Source: Sternotherus odoratus (lineage: Eukaryota; Chordata; Testudines; Kinosternidae). From it: a DNA stretch of 64,000 bases. Position numbers and translations under genes: made by a program. Position 1 is the first letter of the stretch. Every line of letters begins with the position of its first letter. Below are positions 27,161-38,590 of the stretch, in pieces. The stretch is taken from NCBI GenBank assembly GCA_032164245.1, contig JAVMKO010000001.1, forward strand, positions 20,683,603 through 20,747,602, written 5' to 3'. The notes beneath the pieces were generated by a model. It ran no database searches. It was not told where the DNA came from and worked only from the letters and a program-made list of their open reading frames with translations.

Positions 27161-28194
27161 ACTCTAGCTGCTGCTACTGACAGCCCACTTAGCGCCCACT
27201 TCTTCCCCATGCCAGCATCTTTAGGGTTTAGGATTCCCTTTGTTCCTAGGCTTTCAGTCTTGAGAAGAGTAAACCATGCCAGCCTGCATTTCATTGTTGA
27301 CTCATGTGGAGGTTGTGATCCACCACAACTCCCTGATCCACAGGCAACATGCAGGGGAAGGCAGCACCCTGGGTCACACTCCCTCCCCCCACCCCCCCAC
27401 CCCCGATTTCCACCAGGGTGGGATTTGGGTTGAGCATGGCTGAAAGGGATGTGTCTGGGGAAAGCACTGGCACGAAGCACTCCTGCTGAGCCCCATTAGG
27501 TGGCGCCCAGAGCAGGGAAGTGAGACTGGAAGAAGGAGACAGCAGGACCCAAGGGCATTGGGGAGCCTGGGGGAGGTAGCGGGGAATGGATGGGGAGGCA
27601 GAGTGGATCACACGAAGTGCAGGAGGCAGCAAGAAGCCATGGACACTTTTTGCAAAAACATTCATTTAATTGAAAGCTCAATTTTCTATTGAAAAAAAAA
27701 AAACATTTCAACAGAAAAATTTTCAACCAGGCCTAGTAGAAGGTGCCTTTTTGCTTTCCACTTGCCTGCGACTGTTATTTATAACAGCTGCTGTATTTGC
27801 ATAGACATACATTGAATTACCTGTGCCAAAGTCTATAAAACACAATAAATTTACTCCAGATTTACGGCAATGTAACTGAAAGCGTAATATGATGTCATGT
27901 ATCTGACCCATTACTTTATAAATCCTTTTGACATACATTTAGTATGAAAGATACTATAGGAAACCAAATTTTATTATATAAGCAAAAATTGTGTGAGGAG
28001 AGCAGCTGAAAGTTTGCTAGTGCTCTTCAATCGCTGTGTTGCTGCTATATAAATGTTTGAAATAGTAATTCTCCCCTCCGTTTTAGTAATCCACCGCCCC
28101 ATTTTACTGAATGTCTGGATTTGATTTTGGATTACTGAAATCAGCAGTTTCATGGAAGTGCTTTAGTCTTTGTTATGGCAAGAATGCCCCTCGT

Positions 28195-28385
28195 GCAAGG
28201 CAATAGACCACGTGGCCTAGTGGATAGTGCAGTAGACTGGGACTCAGGAGACATGGTTTTTATTCATGACGTTGCCACCAGCATCCTTGGACAAGTCCCT
28301 TCACCGCTCAGTTTCCCCATCTGTAAAATGGGGATAACACTTGGAGATGCTACATAAGAACTAGTTATTTGTTTCTATCTGTGTT
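28195..28385 (+). repeat. MIR-like SINE
   Basis: The tRNA-like head GTGGCCTAGTGGATAGTGCA, then CTTGGACAAGTCCCTTCACC, CTCAGTTTCCCCATCTGTAA and AATGGGGATAA follow the MIR-type order on the + strand. The central part of the body is close to consensus. Confidence 0.8.
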
Positions 28386-29639
28386 GAATTTGCTCTTTTT
28401 TTTAATTCTGTATAATTCTGTGCTACCTGGCTTACATTATACCCTGATGTGCATCTTCTGTTTCTCTTTATAAATTACTCACATAGAAAGCAGTTTTTAA
28501 TGATTTTCAGAACCATCATGACAAGAAATACACTAAGCAGCACATTGTTTAGTTGCTGCCATTATCTATGATTTGCAATCCACCCTAGTGGTACAGACCA
28601 ACATTTAGCTGCCCTTTCCCTCTGAATTGTCAGTTCCCATTGGGCATTTTCATTCAAATGCCAATTCCTTACTTCATCCATCACTATCCAGCCTCACTTG
28701 TAGAGAGATTAGGGTGTGATTGATCAGAATTCTGGGAATTATGTTGGAATATTCAACCATATTAGCTGCATGCCAGCCAAGAGCATAGTAAGTCAGCATG
28801 CTGTTTGAGTACAAATGGCAATACCCAAGGAAGTTTGTATTAACATATAGACAAACAATTGACCAACTCTACTGTGTATATACAGCAAAGAAATGTAAAA
28901 TGAGTTTCTTTAGGATAGTAAATATATTTCAGCAGTATTAAGGCTTAATAAATCATGAGAGAATTAACCACAAGTGAGCCATAAGACAGCATCATTCTCA
29001 AAAGCTGAATAAATTTTATAGAGACCATTTGTGGAAAAGCAAGAAGAAAAAATACTTTCACAAATGTGATTAACTGTATTCTCTCAGAAATGTGTTCAGC
29101 TTCACTCATTACAAACATCTTTATAACTCTGTGGCAAATAACACAATCCTTGTAACCAGATAAGGAAAAGAATGTTGAGTTAATAATATCTGCTTAATAT
29201 GGTTTAATGTACAATATTACAAATAAAATGTCAGGCAGATACTGTACTTAAACCTTCATTTTCTAGGAGAATTATAAAGCTTTCCTGCTTCATGATGTGA
29301 ATTAGCATAAACTTTAGGAAATTATGCATAACATGAAGAGCATTTTTAAAAATAGTGCTCAGGAAAGATGCCAAATAGGAAGCTGATGACTGAAGACCTC
29401 TACCTTAGAACAGATACAGCATGAGCAACACCTCTGCAAAATTTCTCACACTGCCGCAACCCTGAGTTGGAAGAATGACCTATAGGAGTGACCAGAGAGT
29501 TCTGTCTCCATACGCATTCAGTGTTTGGCCTCTATGTAGTTTTTCTAGATTATCTAGTGAGAACTAGACTGAGATAACTTGTCCATTGAAAACAGGATTG
29601 AGAACGCCAGACAGTTATTAGAAAACTTTCATTTACTAA

Positions 29640-29897
29640 GGCTGTGTCTACACTAGCACTTTTGTTGGTATAACTTATGTTGCTCAGGGGTGCGAAAAAA
29701 CCACCCCTCTGAGTGAGATAAGTTATACTGAAAGAAGTGCCCGCATGGACAGCGCTGTGTCAGCAGGAGGCGATTTCACTATGTCAATGGGAAAGCTCTC
29801 TCCCATCAGCAAAGAGCCCCTATTCGGAAGAGCTTGCAGTGGCGCTGCTGCATTGGTACAGCTGTGCTACTGTAAGGTCTCTAATGTAGCCATGGCC
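29640..29897. mobile_element. MITE (GGCTGTGTCTACACTAGCAC family)
   Basis: The left end is GGCTGTGTCTACACTAG and the right end is CTAATGTAGCCATGGCC, imperfect inverted copies. An internal palindrome pairs TTGGTATAACTTATG with GATAAGTTATACTGAAAG around a GGGTGCGAAAAAACCACCC hairpin. The flanks TAA and TAG suggest a 3-bp TWA-type duplication as in PIF/Harbinger elements. Confidence 0.7.
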
Positions 29898-31215
29898 TAG
29901 CAGTCTCTGCGGGTTTGGATACATGACATGGAGGTGAAAGGCTCTAGTACATCCTACTCACATTTAATGGAGTAACATGATATAAATAAATTAACCTTTC
30001 AACTTCGAAAGCCAAATTCAGCTTAGTTTATGGGCAGCAGTGCAATTTTACCAGCAAAGTTGGAAAGTACACATAGACCTTCAGCATATCCTGAGCTGCC
30101 CTGGTCCTCTCCCAAGACTCTTCAGCAGTATGAGGCCCATCTCCTAACCCCATCACCTCTGTCCATGAACACCTCAGTCTTCCCAGACATTCGCTCACTC
30201 TTTCCTCTTTCCAATTTCCAATTTCCAGGTTCTCTTTACAAAATTCTCCTTGTCCTGGCAATGTCCCTCCCACCCATACACCTACAGTTTTCCCCACCCC
30301 AAGATTGTGTTCCCCAAACTCCCTTCCCCCAAGATGTTCCCTCACCTCACACTAGCTTGTGGTCCTCAATAGCTCCCATCTCCTGTACCTGAACCTCTGT
30401 GGGGGGTGAGGAGAGAGTAAAACTGGAGCTGTTGCTGGGTAGGGGGCTGAAGTTCCATTTCTTTTTTACAGCTAGCACAGATCCCTCTCAGCCCACTGGA
30501 CTCCCTCTTATCTGTGCATATAACTCGTTGGGTCCAAGCACAGAGCAGCTTCATGACTGCCCAGGAGGTAGAGCAACACCAGGTGCCCAATGGTTCAGCA
30601 ATTTCTCTGCCCACTTCAGTAGCTGATTGTCAGCAGAAGACGGAATTAGTGCTTCTCAAGGCAGCAGCCACTTTGCTGCCTTCCTCTTTCCCAAGTGTCT
30701 GCTGAAAGACAGAGAGGGGAGGACACACATTGTCATCCATGCCTCCCAAAAAAGGACATTCATGCTTACGTGTGAAATTATTCTGAGGGTCTGGGTCCAG
30801 TCCACATCATAACTTACACTGTAAGTGGATACATATGATGCTTCTACCAGGATTCTACTGGGTACATCAGAGCTACACCTTTCCTGTGGCTAATTGAAGA
30901 ATGTCAGTCTCCAAATGGTCAAGGTAGCACCCCTACATGAGTAGAGACAAATAAATTAGAAAGAGCTGTTTTGAAAGTAAACCAGGTAAAATTGATGGAT
31001 TTCTATTTAGGGATAGTACTTAACTATTGAGCAGAGTTTTAGAACTTGATTTAAAGCTCACACTAGTCAGTGGAGAGACTACAGTGTATATTCCTTCTCT
31101 AATTTCAGTAAAGAACATTAAAACAAATGTTTCTCATGCAGCAACACCATTCTGCTGTGAGCAAGGTTGCATAGCATCTGACTATTCCATGCCTACCTCC
31201 AGGGAGTGAAATAAA

Positions 31216-31769
31216 GGCTTTCTTGTCTACACTTTGTGACAAGATGGCTCCTCGGCTCCCCTGACTCAAGTCCTTTGGGGTTCTGGCACAGCACTGGCAC
31301 CCTGACCAGGCTGCACCAGACCCCGTTTTTCCACTGCTTCTTAGCAGCCCACTCTCTGTCTCAGGGTCAGGCTCCTGCAGGCTAGGAAAGCTAGGTTCCC
31401 CCAGGGAGGGACCCTTTGTTCTCTTCCCCTGCTTGCCAGCAGCCTCTCCATCCCTGCTTCTCCCAACTCACAGCACACACTCCTCTGCTTTCACCAAATT
31501 CACTCCTCTAACTCCTACTGCCTCCAAACTCCCACACTCCTCCCTGGGGAGGAGTCTCTTTAAAGGGCTCTGACGGCCTCCTTAACTGGCCTCAGCTGGC
31601 CCTGCTTCTGGCTGTGGCAGCCTTGCTCAGCTGGACCCAATTTCCCTGTAGTAACCCTTCTAATTACAGGTCCTTCTGGCAGCTGCCTGCCCTGGGTCTA
31701 CCACAATTTACAGAAAAAAATCTATTCCAGAATAGCTATTCCAGTAAATTTCCAAGTGTAGACAAGCCC
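31216..31769. mobile_element. MITE (GGCTTGTCTACACTT family) split by a possible solo LTR
   Basis: The ends GGCTTTCTTGTCTACACTT and CCAAGTGTAGACAAGCCC are inverted copies, and AATAGCTATTCCAGTAAATTTCC next to the right end is typical of a turtle MITE. Between them, 31236-31700 begins TGTGACAAGATGGC and ends GTCTACCACA, LTR-like TG/CA termini. No target duplication for that inner piece was found. Confidence 0.5.
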
Positions 31770-33701
31770 TTAGTCTTTCAGTTTCACCGAGAACAAATGT
31801 ATGCAATAATAAATGATGTAAAAAACTTGTTTCAATTGTAAAATATAATGTCCATATAAGTGGGGGCTGTTATTTTTCTGAGGATAAATAGTCTCTTTCA
31901 AGTGGTTTAATTATAAAGTGCATTAATAAGATGGCAGACTGTAATGCCCTCTGCAAAAAATCATGAGGGGCTGCTTTTACCATTAGATTTTCCTATTTAA
32001 CATAGATTGAAAGCCTGTGCATGCAATTACATTCATTTTGGGGCAGCAAGGAAACTGCACCTCTTTAATGGTACAGACATATTTATTCAAGAATTGCATA
32101 GTTGCTGAGGCAAGTTTAAGGTAGGCTGATGTGAGTAGTTTTGAAATATATAAAAACACAAACATCCTTTTTTCCACATAGCAGCTATATACATTGTCTC
32201 CTTGTGTTTAAAATTCTGATTGTATGTGCTGGTTGGCTTCTATTCACAAGACAATTATTAATTACTTAAATATAAAATAAGGATAGTTCAAAAAGTGTGT
32301 AACAAAAGTCACATGCTGGAGGCTTTTTATTCTAATGACTTAAGAAAGCTTTACATTTTTATTTCTAATTAACCTATCAATAGTGATGTCACTTAAATAC
32401 TTCTTAGGAATATTATCTTCTCATTATTGCCAGAAAACATGCTGCCCAATTTTATAGCTCAGTTGTTTTTATGCATGGCTGGAGAATATGAATTAACTTG
32501 AACTGAAACAGACTATTTTTTGGGGGGGACAACTCTCCCCCATGCCCACTAGTTTCATAAGTACATTCAATAAATTAATGCGCCATGGAAAAAATGAATA
32601 ATGTTTATTTTTATGTTTACACATTATAGGATACAATACAGTAGCATTTTATTCATTAATTTAATCATGTCAGTAGATGAATTAGTAGATTCTGATAGGT
32701 ATTTATCTCGACTAGTACTAAAAATTCCGCCAGACCTACATTCTTTTAAAAAAGAAATATCACATTAAATTAATGCTTGTGAAAGTTTCCAGATCCTTAG
32801 CCCCAGAGACTGCATTTCCACAACATAAGTACAGCACCGGCAGTCGCCATGCGAGCTTCCCATAGTGACCTGCCAATGAGCTTCAGCCTTAAACTGGTGG
32901 GAATATTTTGAGGGAGGGGTAAATAAGTCATTCATGCCTTGTCCTTTTTGTTGCGACTGCCAAGAAGGTCACAAATTACTGTTAGCGCCAACTGCGGGGG
33001 GTGGTTATAGTGCTGCAATGCAAGCCTGCTGGGAACTGGAATGAGACCACTAACTCATTTCACATAGGCCATCAAACAGCCATCAGATGGGCTGTTTTCA
33101 TTATAACTGTGCATGCAGATCCCTTGTAAAGCTGTTTTTAAAGAAAAAAAATTAACGGAAACAATTGGAAGCCACAATCTGTGCCTTTATGAGGCCAAAA
33201 TATTGAATCCCAAGAGCTACTGTCTCCAGACCCTGCATGCTCTCTGTGCCTTTGAAAACAGGATTGGGGTGCATGTGCTCTCGGGGGCTGCCACACAAAA
33301 ATTACACCAACACATGTTAGTACCAGACGCTAATTCTCCAGGCACTGGAGGTTCAGTTCAGAGATGCATCCAATGAGGTGGGGATGTTTATCTAAACCAT
33401 TTAGGAACTATCCAGATCATTTTATTACCCCCCCCCCACCTCCACCCCGCCCCCCGCACCAACTTAACACCTCTCTTTTCTTCACAGGCCTCACATGACA
33501 AACACAGAAAATAACCCTTCCTCCTGCAGGCCCTGTCTCTCCCATGGCCTTGAGAAGTCTTTTGACGTGAGATTCCTCCCCCTAAGAACATCTTCTGTGG
33601 GTATCAAACTGTCCCAACCCTCCTTCGGCTGCTTGTTGCTAGGGAGGGACCAGCCTGCAGCACTCCATTTCCCACATGAAACATCAACCTCTGGAGGCAG
33701 C

Positions 33702-33995
33702 CAGGGCCGGTGGATGGATATTTTGTGCCCTAGGCGAAACTTCCACCTTGCGCTCCCTCCCCTGGCCTGGGGAGCCCTGCGGCAGCTCCCTGCCCTCCCC
33801 CCCACCCTGCGTCGCCCCCCCCCCCCGCGCTGCAGCTACCTGCCCCCCCCTCCACCCAGGGAGCCCCCCCCCAGCCCAGAGAGCCTCCCCCAAAGCAGCT
33901 CCATGCCCCAGCTTACCTCAGCTCTGCCTCCTCCCCTGAGCACGCCGGCACTGCTCCACTTCTCCCAGTGCCAAAGTTTGGGGCGCCAATCAGCT
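33702..33995 (+). mobile_element. hAT-like element fragment (CAGGGCCGGTGG)
   Basis: The left end CAGGGCCGGTGGATGG and the following TTTTGTGCCCTAGGCGAAACTTCC are typical of a turtle hAT-type repeat related to the CAGGGCCGGCGACAG family. The interior is C-rich. The right end is not recognised; the GGGGCGCCAATCAGC stretch near 33980-33995 is my estimate of the last element-derived sequence. Confidence 0.5.
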
Positions 33996-34062
33996 GTTTG
34001 GTGTTTAAATACCTGGGAGTAAGGTACTTAAATCCTTTGTGGATCTGAGGCAGAGTGACTAA

Positions 34063-34348
34063 GAGTATGTCTTCACTACCCACTGGATCGTCGAGTAGTG
34101 ATCGAGCTTTTGGCAATCGATTTATCATGTCTCAATAAGACGCGATAAATCAATCACCAACAGAGCGTCTGTCGACTCCGGAACCCCAGCTCGCCGAGAG
34201 GCACAAGTTGGAGTCAATCTGTGATGACCCCTGCCACCATGAGGACGGCAGGTAAGTCGGCCGAAGATGTGCCGACTTCAGCTATGTTATTCACATAGCT
34301 GAAGTTGCGTATCTTCGGTCGATCCCTCCCCCTACTGTAGACCAGCTC
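34063..34348. mobile_element. Palindromic MITE with TAA duplication
   Basis: It starts GAGTATGTCTTCACTACC, ends CTGTAGACCAGCTC, and is flanked by TAA at 34060-34062 and 34349-34351. An internal hairpin pairs ATCGATTTATCATGTCT with AGACGCGATAAATC. This is the same family as 26620 and 55339, in the opposite orientation to 26620. Confidence 0.75.
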
Positions 34349-36509
34349 TAAGTGTACACTGGCAGTGTTGCTACATTAACCTATAAACTTTGTATGCGTT
34401 TTTAAGACATCCAAGTGGAAAAGGGTTGCTCTGTGGCTGAGGTTTCATGCAATAGGCAGGACTGGTGTATACCTTCCTGAGAGACAGCTGAGTTTTTCAG
34501 AAATGCCACTTTACAATAATGGTCAGATTTTCAAACAGCTCCCATTCAGCCCCTATATGAAGTGGCCGGATGTTCAAAGGCATTCTGCCTGCAGCACTTT
34601 CCATTGCTCTCAGTAGGAACTGTTGGGCAATGAGCAGTCTTTAAAATCTGGTCACTTCATTTAGGTGCCTAAATGAGAACTGAGCTCTCTTGAAAATCTG
34701 GCCCACGTGCCCCCAACAAAGTTTTATAGGGGGGGCAATTTCCCCTTGAGATGTTAATTAGTGGGGGCTAGGATTTTGGCACTTTTAAACCTTCTCATGT
34801 TGTTTACACGTTCTTTTATATTTTAAAAAAGTTGAAAACTCCCTAGTGACTCAGCTACCTGCTGCCTATGTTGAAAGAAATCCATTAAACATATAAAAGG
34901 TTATTTTAATAGCAAGTTATTTTCTTCAATATGGCCAATGAGACCAAAACAAAGGCAACCAGTGGGACCGGTGGCGAGGGGGTGGGAGGAGTGACATGAT
35001 ATTAACTTAACCTTTTTCCATATTAAAATGGATTAAAATCTCTGTCCACTCGGGAGTGCAGAGGAGTTGCTATGGGCTTTACAAGAAGAACTGGACTCCG
35101 AACCATAATTTTCCTGAGTGCCCACCTACAAAAGGTTTTAATCAAGGAGTTTTAAAAACATCTCCTCTGTTTTATCTACACTGCCACTTCTCATCCTCAG
35201 TGCTCAGTGAATGCCATCGTATAGGCTTCATAGTCTCTCTATATTTCTCCCTACAATACATTTAGTACAGTCACTTTAAAATTAGATACACATGACCAGC
35301 AGTCAAGTACCTCCCACTGTGAGAAAGCTCTCAAGATGCAGGCAAATGGATTTCTGATCCCGTTGAGCTACAACAAAGCAGACAAGCTGTCTTAGCACTG
35401 ATAAATACTATTATTTAACTTATGAAACTGTTATCCTAGTGATTCTTCCTGGGTCGATGATCTTCAGCAACTGCATCTTGTTTATATTGCCACTGCGCCT
35501 TCAGATACCATCCTATGTTGCATTTTGGAGTTTGCTTACAGGCAAAATGAACTGGTGGTTTCTTCAGCACAGCTGCAAAATATTAACGAAAGGGCTGATG
35601 TGCTGCTAATAGCATGCTCACCCACCTGTCGCTTGGCCACTGCTGATATAACTGTCCTGCAAAACGACGGGAAGACTGTGTAATTCCAGTATTGCATGAA
35701 CTGCATCAGATTTGCTTTTCTATGCTATTTCCCTACCAATTTCTGCCATGCTGACCAGATGTGGCTGAAAGCAATCTCTTCCCTAATCATTAAGAAGATG
35801 TGAAGTCTCTGTGAAGGTCAGCTGTTCTCAGTAAGACAGTGGTAGCAGACTCAAATAGGTACCAAAACTGGGAATGAGTGGCTATGGATCAGATCTATTA
35901 CAAAGGGGGGTGTGCTCCACATATACAATATGCAAATACTTATTTTTTACATGTGATGTACTTTAGGCTGTAAAATGGGGAAATGATTTGATACTCCTGA
36001 GAGCTGGTGCAGTGTTACTCATATGAGTGCAAGATACAAGTGATAAGCAGAAGCCTTTGGGAACCTGATCCTGCATTGAGTGTGCTGCTGCATAGCCATC
36101 AGACCTGCTTACTCTCAAGCATTTGGTCAGTTTGCTTAGCCCTCTGGTTGGGTCCTCACTGTCTCTGGCTCTCCTCAGTCCCACTGTGGAAACAGGAACA
36201 AGCAAAAGGGAAGAGGAGCAGTACAAGTCTGCAGGTCCTGTGTCTATACCACTTTAAGGCACCGAACATCAGGACAGTCAGGACTTGATACTAGATCCAT
36301 TCAAGGCAGCTGAAGCTAAAAAACTGAGCTTCTGGTAGCCAACCAGAGAGCATCAGGCCTGAGCCAAAACACAGAGCCCTACACCAATTTTCAGAAGTTA
36401 GAGAAGTATCCACTTACCTGAATTAAACCCAAGGTATGACTCTCGTATGGTTTCCCCCTTACGGCTAAAATATCTGATTAATATACCACAAGCAAGAGAA
36501 AACTGAATG

Positions 36510-36719
36510 TCTTAGAAACTGGCAGGCTGGCTGACGGCTCCCGGCTGCCGCCTGGGTCCCGGCAGCAGGCAGGCTGCAGAGCTGCCGCCCCGACCCTGTG
36601 GCGAGCGGGCTGCTGCACCGACAGCTCTGTGGGTTTTTTTATTATTAAATAACAGACTTTTTGATTTAACGGACACCCCCTCGCCCAAATTAGTCCGTTA
36701 AATGGAGGTTTTACTGTAT
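36510..36719 (-). mobile_element. pogo/Tigger-like DNA transposon end
   Basis: Read on the minus strand, the piece starts ACAGTAAAACCTCCATTTAACGG and GTCCGTTAAATC, the terminal design of Tigger/pogo-type elements, and then turns GC-rich. The far end was not identified. Confidence 0.5.
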
Positions 36720-37274
36720 ATGATCTCACAAGCATCATGATGTTTCTATTTAACCTACAAAATAATTAGCTTGGGATGCCAAACTTTCCTAATTTACTTA
36801 CTATTAGTACTTCAAATGGTACTTTAAAATGGGATAATGCTCACTTAGCATGATTTAGATATCAGCACTGATAGGCCAGTGTACTTTAGGTTCCCGTGTG
36901 ACAACAGCAAAGCCAATACAGTCCTGCTTTCAGAGGGAATCAATCTAGTAAAGCACAGAAACGATGAAAAGTTTTCAGTGACTCCAGCACATCAAGCAGA
37001 TCAAAAAAAACCCTTTTTTGTATAGAAGGCATGAGACATGTTACTACCACAATACGTTAATTTTAACAAAAGATGAGCAACATAATATTCCATCCTCAGA
37101 ATCCATTCTGCAGGTTATTTAGGCTGTTGATACTATCCTTCAGATAGACAGGAACAAATGTACCTTGATGTCTGGCTGTCATTCAGGTAACCTGTGATCT
37201 ACTGAATATGCCTATTTTTTAAAATGTCCATTTTGTTGCAATTTTTTGCCTGACTTGATCTTTTTCTTACCTGA

Positions 37275-37427
<153 letters not shown>

Positions 37428-38056
37428 TGATTTTTCTCTCTGTGTGTGTGAGAGTATTTACATTACATTTATTGTATACTAAGTATCAATTACGCAGTTA
37501 GGTCCCAGCACTTAAACACAGCCTTACATACTTTCCTGAATATGGGGGGACTTATGAGCATGCTTAAGTGCTTTCTTATACTGGTGCAGAAGATATGAAC
37601 CTATCATTTGCAACTATGCCAACCCTGTACAGGCAATGCTTAAAATATATCTACTTTGACCTCTTGAGTGGCATCTCTGAGTGTGCTAGGAGTTGCTGAT
37701 GCATTCTTATAATATTGCTTGATAAAACAGTCCCTTCTAATAAACTTCTGTTGGTATTTCTCTGTACATTTGGAGTCATAGGGGCTGATCCCGCTCCCAT
37801 CAGTTCAATAGCAAAACTCCTGCTGACTTCAGTTGTGCAAGAGTGAGCTCATAGTGTTCATTTTACAATTTATTCCTTAATCTATCAGACCGTTCTCATC
37901 TATCAGACAACCAAGAATATACATGGATGACATAATGAGAGTCTATTCTGAATAGAGACAGCATGTTCTCTTTTGGAAGTTGTAACAGGACCCTTCAATC
38001 TTATTTTATGATTTTGTTTTGTGTTTCCTTGGAATTTTTTCTGTTCCAGCTTTCTC

Positions 38057-38257
38057 ATAGGATCACAGAATATCGGGGTTGGAAGGGACCTCATGAGGTC
38101 ATCTAGTCCAACCCCACTGCTCAGAGCAGGACCAATCCCTAACAAAGTCATCCAACAGATTTTGGACCCATATCCCTAAATGGCTCCCTCAAGGATTGAG
38201 TTCACAACCCTGGGTTCAGTAGGCCAATACTCAAACCACTGAGCTATGCCCCTGCAA
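38057..38257 (-). repeat. tRNA-derived SINE with CR1-type tail (tortoise pol III/SINE type)
   Basis: Read on the minus strand, the head is GCATAGCTCAGTGGTTTGAG, with an A-box-like TAGCTCAGTGG (about 38236-38246 on +). A B-box-like region reads GGGTTGTGAACTCAATCC (38193-38210 on +). The last 100 bases become the CR1 3' end (GGTTGGACTAGATGACCTC... ending near GTGATCCTATGAG). This head-plus-CR1-tail design matches SINEs described in cryptodiran turtles. It is not a functional tRNA gene. Confidence 0.8.
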
Positions 38258-38326
38258 AGGTGTTTTAAAAGTGTGCATTATTTCAGGCATTACTGAAACA
38301 TAGTTACCTGACAGACTGCATCTTTT

Positions 38327-38590
38327 CAGGGCTGGCCTTATCATGAGGTGAACTGAGGCAGCTGCCTCAGGTGCTAGACTGGGGGGGGGGGGGGGCACCA
38401 CAAGGACCCAGAGTGTAGAAATTTTTTTGTGCTGCTGGTGCATATGTACTCTCCCTGCTCTAGCTGCACAGAGTGGAGTGCTGTGCTGGAGGAAGGAAGG
38501 CAGAAGAGACCTTTCAAAGTTGTGGCCCAAGCGAGAGGGTAAGGGGGTGTCATTTGAGCTGCCCACCTCAGATGCCAAAATGTTGTATCT
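38327..38590 (+). mobile_element. hAT-like MITE (CAGGGCTGGCCTTA family)
   Basis: It begins CAGGGCTGGCCTTATCATGAGG and carries GAGGCAGCTGCCTCAGGTGC and CACAAGGACCCAGAGTG, a repeat I recognise from turtles. The right part (CACCTCAGATGCCAAAATGTTG) lacks the terminal CAGCCCTG and no clean duplication is visible. An oligo-G run lies at about 38381-38394. Confidence 0.6.

Noticed and set aside
33429..33460. Poly-C/poly-G runs (also at 8981, 38381, 40073 and 44255) as regulatory elements
   Set aside because: Simple homopolymers, some next to repeats; lengths are unreliable in sequencing and no further signal is visible.
33495..34022. 175-codon Pro-rich open frame
   Set aside because: It overlaps the C-rich interior of a hAT-like fragment and shows no family resemblance.
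38193..38257. Functional tRNA gene
   Set aside because: A- and B-box-like motifs are present, but there is no cloverleaf integrity and the sequence continues into a CR1 tail, so it is a SINE head.
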